Notes under the pieces: model-generated
Databases searched by the model: none
Told to the model about the DNA's origin: nothing
Seen by the model: only the letters and a program-made list of their open reading frames with translations
Origin: Tanypteryx hageni
Lineage: Eukaryota; Arthropoda; Insecta; Odonata; Petaluridae
Length of the DNA stretch: 64,000 nt
Assembly (NCBI GenBank): GCA_028673005.1
Contig: CM054115.1
Coordinates: forward strand, 192,208,370-192,272,369
Direction: 5' to 3'
In this document: positions 24,332 to 34,382 of the stretch, piece by piece
How the letters are laid out: every line of letters begins with the position of its first letter
Numbering within the stretch: the stretch's first letter is position 1
Made by a program: the position numbers and the translations under genes

Positions 24332-25520
24332 TTAATGAGATACTTTAGCTTGTTTCTTTGAATATAGCTTTTTTATGTCAGGGCCTATGCTCGAAAGCGC
24401 CACATGCAATTCTTCATCGAAACTTTTTAAAGATGATCTCTTTAAATTCTTGCTAGCGACCATCGAAGAGAAATTTTATTAACACAAGCAGGTTGTAGCA
24501 AATGGTAAATGAGTATTTATTGCTTTTTCTTCGATCGATGGAAACTCCTTATTCGCAAGTAACCAGAACTGAGAAAATGGAATATTATTAAACTGAACTT
24601 CAAGAGTGCGATCTTTTTTAGGGCTAATAGCTATTCCTTTTTTCATTGGCAAATCAAACGCCAAATGCTCGTTTAATGATGCAAATGGATTTCTAGCCCA
24701 CTCGAACTTCTTCGTGTCAGTTAATTCGAAGTCATGATTAAGCTATTCCTCAAGCATGCATAGATGTTGCTCTGCAAGTTCTAGTAGTTCTTTTTTTGGA
24801 TTTGAGCTGCAACACCGATTAAACTTTGCAAGGGAATCATTTTTCATTACATCTTTCCAAAATTGAATTTTGGCTTTGAACACATTAACTTTGTCAGTAA
24901 AAGTTAGAGTATTCTCATGCGGTCCTTGAAATTTCCGATTAAGTTAATTAAGATGTTCAATTATTTCAGCTAATTAGGCCATTTTTGAAACCAATAATTG
25001 TCCTCCAACATATCTGTATACTTGAAGTTATTCTGAAAAAATATTTTTAATTCTTCTTTCAGCTCATAGACTCTCGACAACACATTCCCTGTCGACAGAC
25101 AACAAACTTCAGTATGAAAAAGCAAAAATTGATACTCTGATCCCGTATATTTACATAGAATTAAAAAAAAACGCGACTGAAGCGGTCTACATTTTATTAC
25201 AATCACAGTTTTTATAGTATCATTTAATGTTTATTGATAATCTGGAGGGAAACTACTGGACACGAGGGCTTCTCTATGAAAGAAACAATATATCATTTGA
25301 ATCTCAGGGTTTTCAGATCAAATTTTGGATGGCAAGCCTTTGTCCATTCCTGTCATTGCAGGCACGCCATCAGTACATAAACTTGCGCAGTTTTTCTACT
25401 AAATTTTGTTTGTTTTAAAATATTCATTCATCATCTTAAAGATTTCTTCTCCATTTGTTTGTTTCGGAAATTCTTTGAATTACTCCTCATCAGGAATTCG
25501 GGCAAGTGATACATCATCTA
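24332..25520 (-). pseudogene. hAT-superfamily transposase (ZBED5/FAM200-like) pseudogene
   Basis: Pieces in the expected order on the minus strand are these. DVSLARIPDEE and NGEEIFKMMNEYFKTN lie at about 25,510-25,400. LCTDGVPAMTGMDKG at about 25,370 includes the first catalytic Asp. SEYQFLLFHTEVCCLSTGNV and LSRVYELKEELKIFF lie in the frame at 25,206-24,970. FDLPMKKG and KEFPSIEEKAINTHLPFATT fall at 24,664-24,479. The C-terminus is IGPDIKKLYSKKQAKVSH with its stop at 24,334-24,332. These are hallmarks of the domesticated-transposase-like hAT group that includes ZBED5. Frameshifts and stops separate the blocks, so no protein is made. The N-terminal BED finger is not seen. Confidence 0.85.
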
Positions 25521-25555
25521 GTTCGTTGTGATTTGAGCTTTGGAATGGGAGAGTT

Positions 25556-25905
25556 TGACGCGACCGATTTGGCGCCGGGACGATTCGACGATAGGACAAT
25601 TCGGTGCCTGGAGGGAAAAGATACAACTTTTAGTTGGGTTTAGTGCTTTAGGGTTGGGTTGGATCTACTTCCTTCCCCTGGTTGTGTTGAGGAGTTGGGG
25701 GTTGGATTCTTTCTATTTCCTACCACCGGGTTGAGTTGAGTGGCTGGGGATTAGATTCTTTCAATTTCCTCCCGTAAGAATGGGTTGAGAGGTTGTTGTT
25801 TGGATACTTATTGCTGGCGCCGAACTGTCACGGAGCCGAATTGTCCCGTCGTACAATCGGTCGCGCCGAATTGTCCGTCGCAGAATCGGTAGCGCCGAAC
25901 TGTCC
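25556..25905. mobile_element. MITE with composite ~50 bp terminal inverted repeats
   Basis: The left end (GCGACCGATTTGGCGCCGGG, then GGACAATTCGGTGCC) pairs imperfectly with the right end around 25,814-25,870 (GGCGCCGAACTGTC, GAATTGTCCCGTCG, CAATCGGTCGCG). Each end is built from repeated GCGCCGAATTGTCC boxes; the right side carries an extra box to 25,905. The core has 2-3 tandem ~55 bp units with GGATTCTTTCTATTTCCT. No transposase. The DNA family was not identified. Confidence 0.6.
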
Positions 25906-26000
25906 TATATCCTTTGGGCTTATTGATATAACTATGATTATTGGAATAAAACTCATTTAACAGATTTTTCGCCAAAATAAAAAACAACTTTAAAATTATA

Positions 26001-26304
26001 CTAGCTGTGTGACCCGGCGTTGTCTGGGTGCAATTCTGGATTGCACTCGCCCCTCTTTCACTCAACCCTCTCACCGCCCGCCGAACGTCATAAAGTAGCA
26101 TAAGAAAATGGGTGTTCGTGGAAAATCGCCATATCTTTGAAACGGCTCATGATAGAAGAAGAAAATTAAGCTCACAAACTCTTTAGGATTTTTCTTAATC
26201 TTTCAAGGAAAATTTAGTGAAAATCGGCAGAGTAGATTCGGAGATCACGAGTTGCAAACTTTCAAACTCATCTAGCATAAAGCCTTTATATATATATAGA
26301 AGAT
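26001..26304 (-). mobile_element. Complete short Helitron (family H1 type)
   Basis: The 5' end on the minus strand is A^TCTTCTATATATATATAAAG at 26,305/26,304. The 3' end is a hairpin ACCC-agacaacgcc-GGGT followed by CACACAG and CTAG at 26,004-26,001, then T. Both ends and the A/T insertion point obey the Helitron rules, giving a 304 bp non-autonomous copy. It contains no coding sequence. Confidence 0.8.
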
Positions 26305-26309
26305 AAGAA

Positions 26310-26405
26310 TCCCGGGGTACCGTCGGCCTAAGGCGAATTTTCCTCGTTTCCATTAACGTTTCGAGGCACTACACTGTGCCGCTGAACGCCGGTTGGGAAA
26401 CACTG
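26310..26405. mobile_element. Possible hAT right end
   Basis: GCCGGTTGGGAAACACTG ends at about 26,405 and matches the reverse complement of a CAGTGNTTCCCAACC hAT terminus. It lies on the 5' side of the hAT pseudogene at 24,332-25,520, so it may be that element's own terminus. The left partner was not found. Confidence 0.35.
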
Positions 26406-26519
26406 ACTTAGATGACGAAGGTTTTTCACGTAAAAATACGAAAAATTTGACCTTAAAAAGTAGTTTGTGTGCAGTTAAATGCTTCTGTTTTTCTTAATAT
26501 CCAGTTTTGGCCCAAATTG

Positions 26520-26951
26520 CTTGCTGGGTAGTAAATGAACGATTTGAAAAGACGCGTCACTGCGTGAATAATCCCGACAGATCCTTTATGTGTGTGGTGA
26601 ATTTGTGATTGAAGAGCGCGAAAGAAATATAACTCTGATTGTTAAATGAGCTTACAAACTTTACTTTGGCTGAAAAATAGGAGACAAAATAAATCTTGGG
26701 CAACTCATATTTGTTGTGCACACTGTGCAGAGGCACCCATGACAGGGAATGGTTAAATGGAAAAAAATGCATCTATGCCGTTTGCAATACCCGTGATCAG
26801 GCAACAGCAAAAAGAACATTTCAAAGATAGTTACTTTTGGTCATATATGATCATAGATTTTTCACAACATCCTAAATTTCATAAAGGCACCACGGTTTCT
26901 TCCCTGCCGGTCCTGTTGAACTAACATTGAATATGATATTGATGCAATAGC
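26520..26951 (+). pseudogene. Uncharacterised repetitive protein gene, N-terminal piece (1 of 3)
   Basis: Joining frames by eye gives VCGEFVIEERERNITLIVK, then AYKLYFG, then KSWATHICCAHCAE, with Cys pairs that look like a zinc-binding module. A later frame gives MPFAIPVIRQQQKEHFKDSY. I recognise this order from a large family of uncharacterised, repeat-like predicted proteins in arthropods and other animals (recollection, not a search). I know no established function. Stops interrupt it. The continuation lies beyond a jockey-like insertion at 28,170-28,368. Confidence 0.6.
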
Positions 26952-26959
26952 AAAGATAT

Positions 26960-28161
26960 CTCAGTGAGAAACGGTACTTCTAGATCTTACGAATGCCTTT
27001 CAATCTTTAAACGACAAACTTCTTTTACATAAACTCCAACAATATTCTGCTGTTTATGGTTGTTTTATTAGCTTGATTTCCAGTTACCTATCTAATAGAT
27101 GACAATTTACTTGTATCTGTTGTGCTTTTTTTGGTTGGTCAATGATCTCATCTGGCCGTGACCTTGGTCCTTACTTCCTTAATTTGTTTATAGATGACAT
27201 AGAGAATTCAATATCTCCCTCCCAAGCTTAAATGTTAATGTATGCGTTTTTCAATCAAGTGACTCCCTTTCTGATTCCTTCCAAAATAATATTAATCATG
27301 TATCAATCTGGTTAAATTTCTGGATATTTCGATTCAATTTGTCTAAATGCAGTGTTCTCTCTGTAACTCTCCATAGAAAGCTCATTCTTTGGGATTATGC
27401 AATGAATGGAACTATACTAAAAAGGCTGATACTGCAGAGATATTTAGGTGTCCTGAAAGACACTAAACTAAACTTTTCGGAACACATCCACAAGATGAAG
27501 AGATAGGCCATCTCTTTTCTTGACCTTCTTTACAGATGCACAGAACTGAGATATCCTGTGGATTTGAGGATATATTTCTGCTCTATTGTACTTCCTGTAA
27601 TTTCCTACCGCTCACCAATTTGGTCCTTATCCTGCATAAATAATCTACGATCCCTTGAGCTGATTATGAATTTTTTATAAACATTATCGGAATACATATT
27701 CCTTCACTTCTTTGTGCTACAAAAGATAGTCCTCTCTGCGATAGCTATTTACATCTCTCTACCATTCGACATCGACAAGATCTTTCTTTTTCTATAGCAT
27801 TCAAAACTCTCATATTAATAAACCTAAGGTATTATCTTTTTCAATATTCATGTGCCCTTTAGATCAACCCGATTATCCCACCTTCTTCATATTAATACCC
27901 ATAGGATTTCATTAGCCTCGCTCTCTTTTTCTCCGCCTTCCATCCTTATTAAATTACCTTCAATCCGATCAGATGTTTTTCACCTTTCTTTTCTCTTGTT
28001 TATGAAATTTTCTTCTCAGTATTTAAGTAAGTGATACTGTGTGCCACCATTATTATTCGTTGTTACTGACAGTTATTTCTTGATTTCATGTGATTGTTAT
28101 TACATTTCACTGTAAAATGGCATTTTAACAGTATGTGAAATAATTTCATAAATAAATAAAT
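26960..28161 (+). mobile_element. Jockey-like LINE fragment with 8 bp target duplication
   Basis: Decayed reverse-transcriptase text: LTNAFQSLNDKL (block A), GPYFLNLFIDDIENSIS (block B/C), SIWLNFW-like text, then YLGVLKDTKLNFSEHIHK and SPIWSLSC. Many stops and frameshifts are present and the usual FADD box is not recoverable (MLMYAF at the expected place). The 3' end is an AATAAATAAATA tail at about 28,147-28,161. AAAGATAT occurs at 26,952-26,959 and again at 28,162-28,169, consistent with a target-site duplication. The copy is 5'-truncated and lies inside the uncharacterised gene. Confidence 0.75.
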
Positions 28162-28169
28162 AAAGATAT

Positions 28170-28368
28170 ACAAACCTAAACGTGAGAAGAAAATTGATTA
28201 CCTCACTCCGCTCTTTGCCACACGGCCAGTAAGACACAGTGAAAACATCCCAGTTCCTTTGCACCTCCGAACTTGCAGTTTGGGTAAAGCTGCGGTGTCT
28301 TGTGCAGAAGAACCAATGTATGTGTCGAAAAACGATGAAGAATATATATCTCCTCAAGAAAAATTGCT
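28170..28368 (+). pseudogene. Uncharacterised repetitive protein gene, middle piece (2 of 3)
   Basis: Frame text ATRPVRHSENIPVPLHL and SCAEEPMYVSKNDEEYISPQ corresponds to the linker that follows the Cys-rich N-terminal module in this family (from memory). It lies immediately after the jockey-like element's target duplication and immediately before the CR1-like tail, as expected if both LINEs inserted into one gene. Confidence 0.55.
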
Positions 28369-31060
28369 TCATCTACATCTACATCTACATATTACCCTGC
28401 AAGTCACCTTGACGGTGGATGGCAGGGGGTGCCGCGCACCAAGTTCCTAACTAATTATTATTCACTGTTATCTATTGTGGTCACGTATTGTCCTAGGGAA
28501 AAAGGACTCCTTATACCTCTCCGTCCTACTATCTATTTCGCGAATCTTGTCGTCATTATCCCTCCGTCCGATATACGTTGGTTGTCGAATAATATCCTTC
28601 ATTTCATTTACGAATATCTCCGACCTATATTTATCTAGAAGTTTAAGTCTCGCCTGTAATCTACGATCTTTCAACGATGGCCAACTCAACTCATCAATGA
28701 GTAACGTAACGCTCTGTTTTTTATCGTAATTCTTTTTCACGAATCTAGCTGCTCGCCGCTGTATTTTTTCTAAATCCTTTATGAGTCCCCTCTGATATGG
28801 ATCCCAAACCGCTGCTGCGTATTCCATTTGAGGTCTAACCAACGATAAATAACAGGATTCTCTCACCTTTTCCGTGCTTTTCCTGACTATCCTACGCACA
28901 AAAGCCAACTTCTTATTTGCCGCACCTATCACTCGTCTTATGTGGGTGTCCCAAGACAGGTCACGATTCAAGGTTACCCCGAGGTATTTCACGGATTCCG
29001 AAACAGGAATGATCTCACCATCTATCGAGTAGGTAAACACGGACGATGGGCTTCTAGATTTCCAAAAGTTTAGAACGTTACTCTTTTTCTGATTGATTTC
29101 TAGCTGCCATTCCTTGCACCAAACAGATAACGCATCCAGATCATCCTGAAGCTGACGATGGTCGCTAGGACCACTAATTTCTCTATAGACTACGGTGTCA
29201 TCCGCAAAAAGCCTGATATTACTTTTTACAACTGAGCTGATGTCGTTTATATAAAGCAAGAAAAGCATAGGTCCGATCACACTACCCTGCGGCACTCCAG
29301 AGACTACATCTGCCACACTCGAGGACTTACCATCGATGACTACTTTTTGTTTTCTATTCCAAAGGAAAGCGCGAACCCAGTTAATGACTTTAACATTAAC
29401 GCCAAGATTTCCCAATTTTAATAACAACTTACGGTGGGGAACCTTGTCAAAAGCTTTTCTAAAATCAAGGAACACTGCATCGACCTGCTTATTATTTTCG
29501 CCGCATGATAAAACATCATTCACAAACAGACCGAGTTGGGTGTCACAGGATCTACCTTTTCTGAAGCCATGTTGACAGCTGACTAAGAGCGATCTACTCT
29601 CAAGATAACGCATTGTGTTGCTAACAATAATGTGCTCCAAAATCTTACATGATAATGATGTTAGAGAAATCGGCCTATAATTTTCGGGGTTTTCTTTGTC
29701 ACCTCCCTTATGAATGGGTGTGACGTGTGCTAGTTTCCAATCATCAGGAACCTCACAGAGGGTAAGAGATTTCTCGAAAACTATCCGAAGGAAGGGAGCT
29801 ATATCTTCTGCTAGTTCTTTTAATACACGCGCGGGAATTCCTTCTGGTCCAGGATTTTTGTTGGGCTTTATCGCACTCAGTTGCTTCGCTATTCCTGCCT
29901 CAGAGATTTTAATATTATCCATCCGAGTACATCCATCGGGAATAAGATTATCTTTAAGTATATTTCCACCTGCCGTGAACGCCTTCGCGAAGTAAACGTT
30001 TAGTAGATTAGCTTTATCCTCCCCATCGTGAAGGATGTCTCCGGAATCACATCGCAGGGAGGGTATTGAAGGACCCACTCCCTTGACTTCTCTTACGTAG
30101 GACCAGAACGCTTTTGGATCCTCCTTCAATTTTGTATTTAATACCTCATTCCGGAAGGTGTTAAATGCGTTACGCATGGTTTTTCTCGCTAGTACGCGGG
30201 CACTGTTATACTCATGGACTATAGCTGTGCGATACTCATCGGAAGCGGTGGTAGGTATGTTTTTCAATTTTGCGTGGCTACGCCTCTGTCGTCTTAAGGC
30301 AATCCTGACTTCCTTATTAAACCAACGAGGTTCTTTCTTATCAGATTTTAACTTACTGGGGATAAATCTATTGATACCTCTTCCTAGTATATTCTTAAAT
30401 AATAACCATGATGGCTCCATACCTAATCGTTCTGTCTTTTCACGATAACTGACAAAGGTACTTTTGAGATGTAAGCTGAAACTTTTAAAGTCGGCCTTGG
30501 CGAAAGCGTATACATTCCGAAGAGGCTTAGGATGTCTTTTGAGCTTTAATTCGCACTCCGCATACACAGCTCGATGGTCGCTAAGTCCCTCCTCTGTGGA
30601 TACCTTAGTTATCCTATGCGGGATGTTAGAAGCAAGCAAGTCGAGAACATTGCCCGAACGCGTGGCTTTTTGTACCATCTGGATTAAGGAATATTCATGA
30701 AACGTGTCAATTAAGGCTTCACACGATTCGCGTTCTTTACCTCCCGTAACGAAACATAGGTTTTCCCAATCGATTGACGGTAAGTTAAAATCGCCTCCAA
30801 TTATCACGTAATCGTCGTTCATAATAGATCTAAGCTCGGCTAATTGCCTCTCTAAACTTAAAATATAATCAACTTTGGCATTAGGTGGTCTGTAAAATGA
30901 GCATAAATATATCTTTTTCGAATTATCCTTACCTAGGCGGCACCACACGCTCTCGGTCGTTTCATCGATAATAGGGATCTGACAACTATCGTACTTTTCA
31001 GATGTTAACTGAAGCTGAACTGAATAATCTGATTCGAAATTTAAAATTATTGAACATTCA
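28369..31060 (-). mobile_element. CR1/L2-like LINE, 5'-truncated
   Basis: On the minus strand the element runs from somewhere in 31,030-31,090 to a TGTAGA-repeat tail at about 28,390-28,371. Just before the tail is a short 3' UTR with GCACCCCCTGCCATCCACCG. Short-microsatellite 3' ends instead of poly(A) are usual for CR1/L2 elements. No clear target duplication was found. It splits the uncharacterised gene between pieces 2 and 3. Confidence 0.8.
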
Positions 31061-31107
31061 AGTATTACTATTAGTGTGTAGTTTACAAGTATGAATATCG
31101 TTAGCAA
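28468..31107 (-). CDS. CR1/L2-like ORF2: endonuclease-reverse transcriptase, long intact frame
   Basis: 879 codons without a stop. Residues about 34-185 are the second half of an apurinic-type endonuclease: SFYRPP (70-75), GGDFN (104-108) and SDHR (176-179). The front half, with its catalytic Glu, is missing. The reverse transcriptase covers about 410-690: ILEHI, HGFRKGRS, AVFLDFRKAFD with Asp548, GVPQGSVIGPMLFLLYIND, FADD (634-637) and KYLGV (707-711). The C-terminus holds the RPQMEYAAAVWDP signature. The first ~30 residues are probably flanking host-side DNA read in frame, so the listed start is not biological. An intact RT in a 5'-truncated copy suggests a relatively young insertion, but this copy could not retrotranspose on its own. 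Confidence 0.85.
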   Translation of the reverse strand: MLTIFILVNYTLIVILECSIILNFESDYSVQLQLTSEKYDSCQIPIIDETTESVWCRLGKDNSKKIYLCSFYRPPNAKVDYILSLERQLAELRSIMNDDYVIIGGDFNLPSIDWENLCFVTGGKERESCEALIDTFHEYSLIQMVQKATRSGNVLDLLASNIPHRITKVSTEEGLSDHRAVYAECELKLKRHPKPLRNVYAFAKADFKSFSLHLKSTFVSYREKTERLGMEPSWLLFKNILGRGINRFIPSKLKSDKKEPRWFNKEVRIALRRQRRSHAKLKNIPTTASDEYRTAIVHEYNSARVLARKTMRNAFNTFRNEVLNTKLKEDPKAFWSYVREVKGVGPSIPSLRCDSGDILHDGEDKANLLNVYFAKAFTAGGNILKDNLIPDGCTRMDNIKISEAGIAKQLSAIKPNKNPGPEGIPARVLKELAEDIAPFLRIVFEKSLTLCEVPDDWKLAHVTPIHKGGDKENPENYRPISLTSLSCKILEHIIVSNTMRYLESRSLLVSCQHGFRKGRSCDTQLGLFVNDVLSCGENNKQVDAVFLDFRKAFDKVPHRKLLLKLGNLGVNVKVINWVRAFLWNRKQKVVIDGKSSSVADVVSGVPQGSVIGPMLFLLYINDISSVVKSNIRLFADDTVVYREISGPSDHRQLQDDLDALSVWCKEWQLEINQKKSNVLNFWKSRSPSSVFTYSIDGEIIPVSESVKYLGVTLNRDLSWDTHIRRVIGAANKKLAFVRRIVRKSTEKVRESCYLSLVRPQMEYAAAVWDPYQRGLIKDLEKIQRRAARFVKKNYDKKQSVTLLIDELSWPSLKDRRLQARLKLLDKYRSEIFVNEMKDIIRQPTYIGRRDNDDKIREIDSRTERYKESFFPRTIRDHNR

Positions 31108-31930
31108 AAGATACAGGCAGATATTTATCTCAGTTTTTCTCTACTACATGGGAACGTTTTTGCAATAACATAGTAACAATAACATGGTAGCTCTAAGTCA
31201 AAAGCATTACCCTTAAGAGTGGCGACTATTCATCGACTCGTCAAAACGGACCTTGAAGGTTGTTCTATTGAATAACGAGAATACCTGTTCATCAATTACT
31301 CGGGAACAGTGACCATATGAAGAAAACGTTTGTAAATACGGAATTTCTCCTCAGCAAAATAATTTACAACAGATAAAACTGGTAAATCTGTGGATAGGAA
31401 ACTTTTGTAAATATGGATTTTCCCCTTAGCAAAGTAATTTACAACAGATTAATATGGCAAATCTGTGGCAGTCCCAAATTGATTAGGATTTTACACGGTT
31501 GACAAAATGGTTATATCAAATATTTTTGTTTTATATGTGAATGATACAGCGGACGAAGAAGTTCTTATTATACTGCGAAGAATTGGCCATCTGGTGGAGC
31601 ATTTATTTTGGTACAAAGGACGTTTACATAATCCATTAGTCGATCCTCTAAATGTTATATTACCCTCTCTCCATATCAAGCGAGATTTGATAGAGAAAAC
31701 TGTTGTCAAAGCAATGGAAAAAGAGAGATATGGTTTGTAGTGATTCAACCAAATATTAGATGGACTTAGTGATGCAAAATTAAAAGAAGGAATTATTGTT
31801 GGTTCACAGAACAATTAACTAATGAGAGGTAGTGCTTTCGATAATGTCCTCGGAGAAACCGAAACAGCATCTTGGAATGCCTTTAAAACAATATCCTCTT
31901 CAACATTCCTCTAAGATATTCCTCTGACAC
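31080..31930 (+). pseudogene. Uncharacterised repetitive protein gene, C-terminal piece (3 of 3)
   Basis: LSQFFSTTWERFCNNI lies at about 31,120-31,170. It is followed by EWRLFIDSSKRTLKVVLLNN at about 31,217-31,276. After a duplicated stretch come NPLVDPLNVILPSLHIKRDL and VVKAMEKE (31,630-31,720), then LSDAKLKEGIIVGSQ (31,760-31,805) and ASWNAFK (31,866-31,886). This block order matches the C-terminal half of the family described for piece 1; EWRLFIDSSK and PPLHIK-type motifs are its strongest signature in my memory. Several stops and frame changes make it non-functional. Confidence 0.6.
31324..31472 (+). repeat. Two-copy ~75 bp tandem duplication
   Basis: TTTGTAAATACGG, CTCAGCAAAATAATTTACAA, then GGTAAATCTGTGG at 31,329-31,393 repeats at about 31,403-31,468 with scattered changes. 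It lies inside piece 3 of the uncharacterised gene. Confidence 0.8.
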
Positions 31931-31989
31931 TACAACCTTGTTTGAGGAATATAGAAATTTAATTAATTTAACAAAAATCTAGATTTCAT

Positions 31990-34382
31990 TGGAAATCTGA
32001 AGTGATAACAGAATTTTGAGGTCATTTTTATATTCAGAACTGAAAATCACGTAGGAACAAGGGAGGCGTGCATACATGCGAGGCAGAGGCGTTCTTTACG
32101 ATTTCTGCAATAATGACAAAAAATATAAATATTAATATTTTTGTATAAATTCTAAAAACTGAGAATTGGATTTCAGCAGGGACGTCAGTGAAATATCGAA
32201 TTTTCGGTTCACTGATTTATTTCCTAATCAGATGTAATTAATAAAACTGTCGACAATCATTTAGCATATACCTCACTCGAATAGCAGTAATATAACCTTT
32301 ATGTACACGTTCATTCCTTCTTCAAAAGTTATCAGTTTCTTATCTCTTGCAAACGCTGTGTATGCATAAAATTGTAGACGTATTTACGTTCATTTCTTCG
32401 TCGTAGATAATCCCTTTATTTACGAAATGCTGCGTGCGCACGACAAAATAACTAATTAGTCATTTACAGCAAGTATTGTTTACTTCAGTTGCCATGAAGA
32501 TTGTTTTTGTTGAAAATTAAAAAGCAATGGAAAAAGTTTCCTAATTTCAATGTGAATTACGATATTTTTGTTTGATTTTCTTTGAACTGGCTACTACTTC
32601 GGTAAAAATGTACAGAGCAAAACATTTACAATTTTACTAGTTCTACAAATTTCTTTGAAGACATTTTAGCTATAAGTATATTTGGAAGAATTGAACGTTT
32701 ATTTTTTTAATCGACGATTAAAACCGACGTTTTCTGTGAGATTTTCGACGAATATCGACACTTCAAATTGCTTCTTGTTAGAATTCGACGTTTCTTTTTA
32801 AATCGACGTTTATTTTCCTGAAAAATTTTCAACGAATATTGACGGTAATAATAACTCCTTAAACATATGGCTAGGAGTTCGAACCCCCAATTCGATGATT
32901 TAATTTACTTTTTACATCGAAATTATAAGCAAAATTTAAATTTATTTTACAATACTCGGATAATTTATTTAAATTTCAATATGAAGTTAAATGCTTATGT
33001 ACAAATTAATCAAACTAAAATATTTTATTCTTCATTAATTTTATTTTATTTATGCGCATTTACACTATTCAATTTTAAATGTTATTATTAAAGAAAACAC
33101 CCAATAACGAATATTGATTTACCGATTGCTAATTTGTGCACCTTTTATAAACCATTATACATATATAAATTGAAATTTACTAATCTATAGCAAGAGACGA
33201 AGGAGCCAAAAGCATGTGAGAGGAATGAACCTGCCTAGATAGATTTAAGAAAAAAATACCAAAAGATTTGGTTGTGAATAGGGAGAACGGGTGAAATTGC
33301 ATACAACAAGGTCATCTATAGGAAAAAACAAAGAAATGATCGAGAAACATTAGTTTCCGGAATACACTCCACGGAGTTCATGAGTGCAAATGGTAGAAAA
33401 CGACCATCGAAATTCCTTTTCCAAAACCTTGTTAAACTGGGGTCGAGGCATTCTCTGCAGGGCATATCAAGGACCTTATCTGTTTAGAAAGTCTCGTGGA
33501 ATATCCCACCATTAGGTCGGCAAATATAATCTCAAAAACCTCAAAAGAGCTAAGAAACACGTGTTCTCAAATCTACCCTAGGGCTTTGCGGTTACCTGAT
33601 TGTCCGTTGTATAAGCGCAAGCTTTTCAAAATACGAATATATTTCTGTAAGAAAATAACTTTCTTTCTATCCCACTGTGAATGCAAGCCCAGAAAAGGAA
33701 CGAAATCGTAGGTAGCCAATAATATTGCAAAAAAAGTAAATAGAAACCACTTTAATATTATAATTCAGAATAGGTTTTTGGATGTATACTTTTCCATCTT
33801 ATTGGAAAATCGGCGCTTATCGACGACTATTCATTTTCGTCGATTTTGAAGTTTAAAAAAAAATCGAAGTTGATCGACATTTATGGATTTAAATCGATTC
33901 TTACCAAGTCTACTTATAAGTAAAATTTTACGAGATATAAAAGTATTCATTTTTGTCACCAGTAAAGTGGCACTCCCAATTATGCTACGTGAAACATTTA
34001 TATTATTTTCTTATTTTCGTTGCATTTATGTACAAATTTCAAATTCCATGGACATCCCCCTAGTAGTTTTGCAGATGAAACATACGGACTAATAGACACT
34101 ACCTGACCAACAGACGTTCTTTGTTTACTTAACGTAAAGAACGCCTAAGACCTATTTTATTATGAGAAAAAGTTAAAATTATTTTTCAAGATGTATTGAA
34201 TTTTAAAATGAATTAGTATATATTATAATGCAATTAGAATGATGAATATTTTGTCACACATTTTATAACATTTAGTTTAAGTAATTGATGTATTAATCTG
34301 AATATATAACCTTCTAATTTATTCATGTTTTTCCTTTAACATTTAAGTTTAAATGTCATGTTTATAGGCTGATTACTCTCCC
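31990..34382. other. No supported gene; one dispersed repeat
   Basis: Apart from the repeat at 32,690-32,890 nothing is recognisable. A segment near 33,790-33,890 again carries TCGACGAC and ATCGACATTTATGG text and may be a decayed third copy of that repeat. Confidence 0.45.
32690..32890 (+). repeat. Dispersed repeat copy 2 (ATCGACGTTTATTTT family)
   Basis: Holds AGAATTCGACGTTTC, AAATCGACGTTTATTTTCC and ATATGGCTAGGAGTTCGAAC in the same order as the minus-strand copy at 20,590-20,815. The last block resembles a Pol III B box, so a tRNA-related SINE is possible but unproven. Confidence 0.55.

Noticed and set aside
30158..30448. Plus-strand ORFs of 78-96 codons at 29.3-30.7 kb
   Set aside because: Antisense shadows of the CR1/L2-like reverse transcriptase frame.
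32860..32885. tRNA B-box-like GGAGTTCGAACCCC
   Set aside because: No A box or cloverleaf arms can be drawn; it is part of a dispersed repeat.
32880..33095. Possible mitochondrial insertion because of extreme AT content
   Set aside because: The frame does not resemble any mitochondrial protein and no mitochondrial tRNA is seen.
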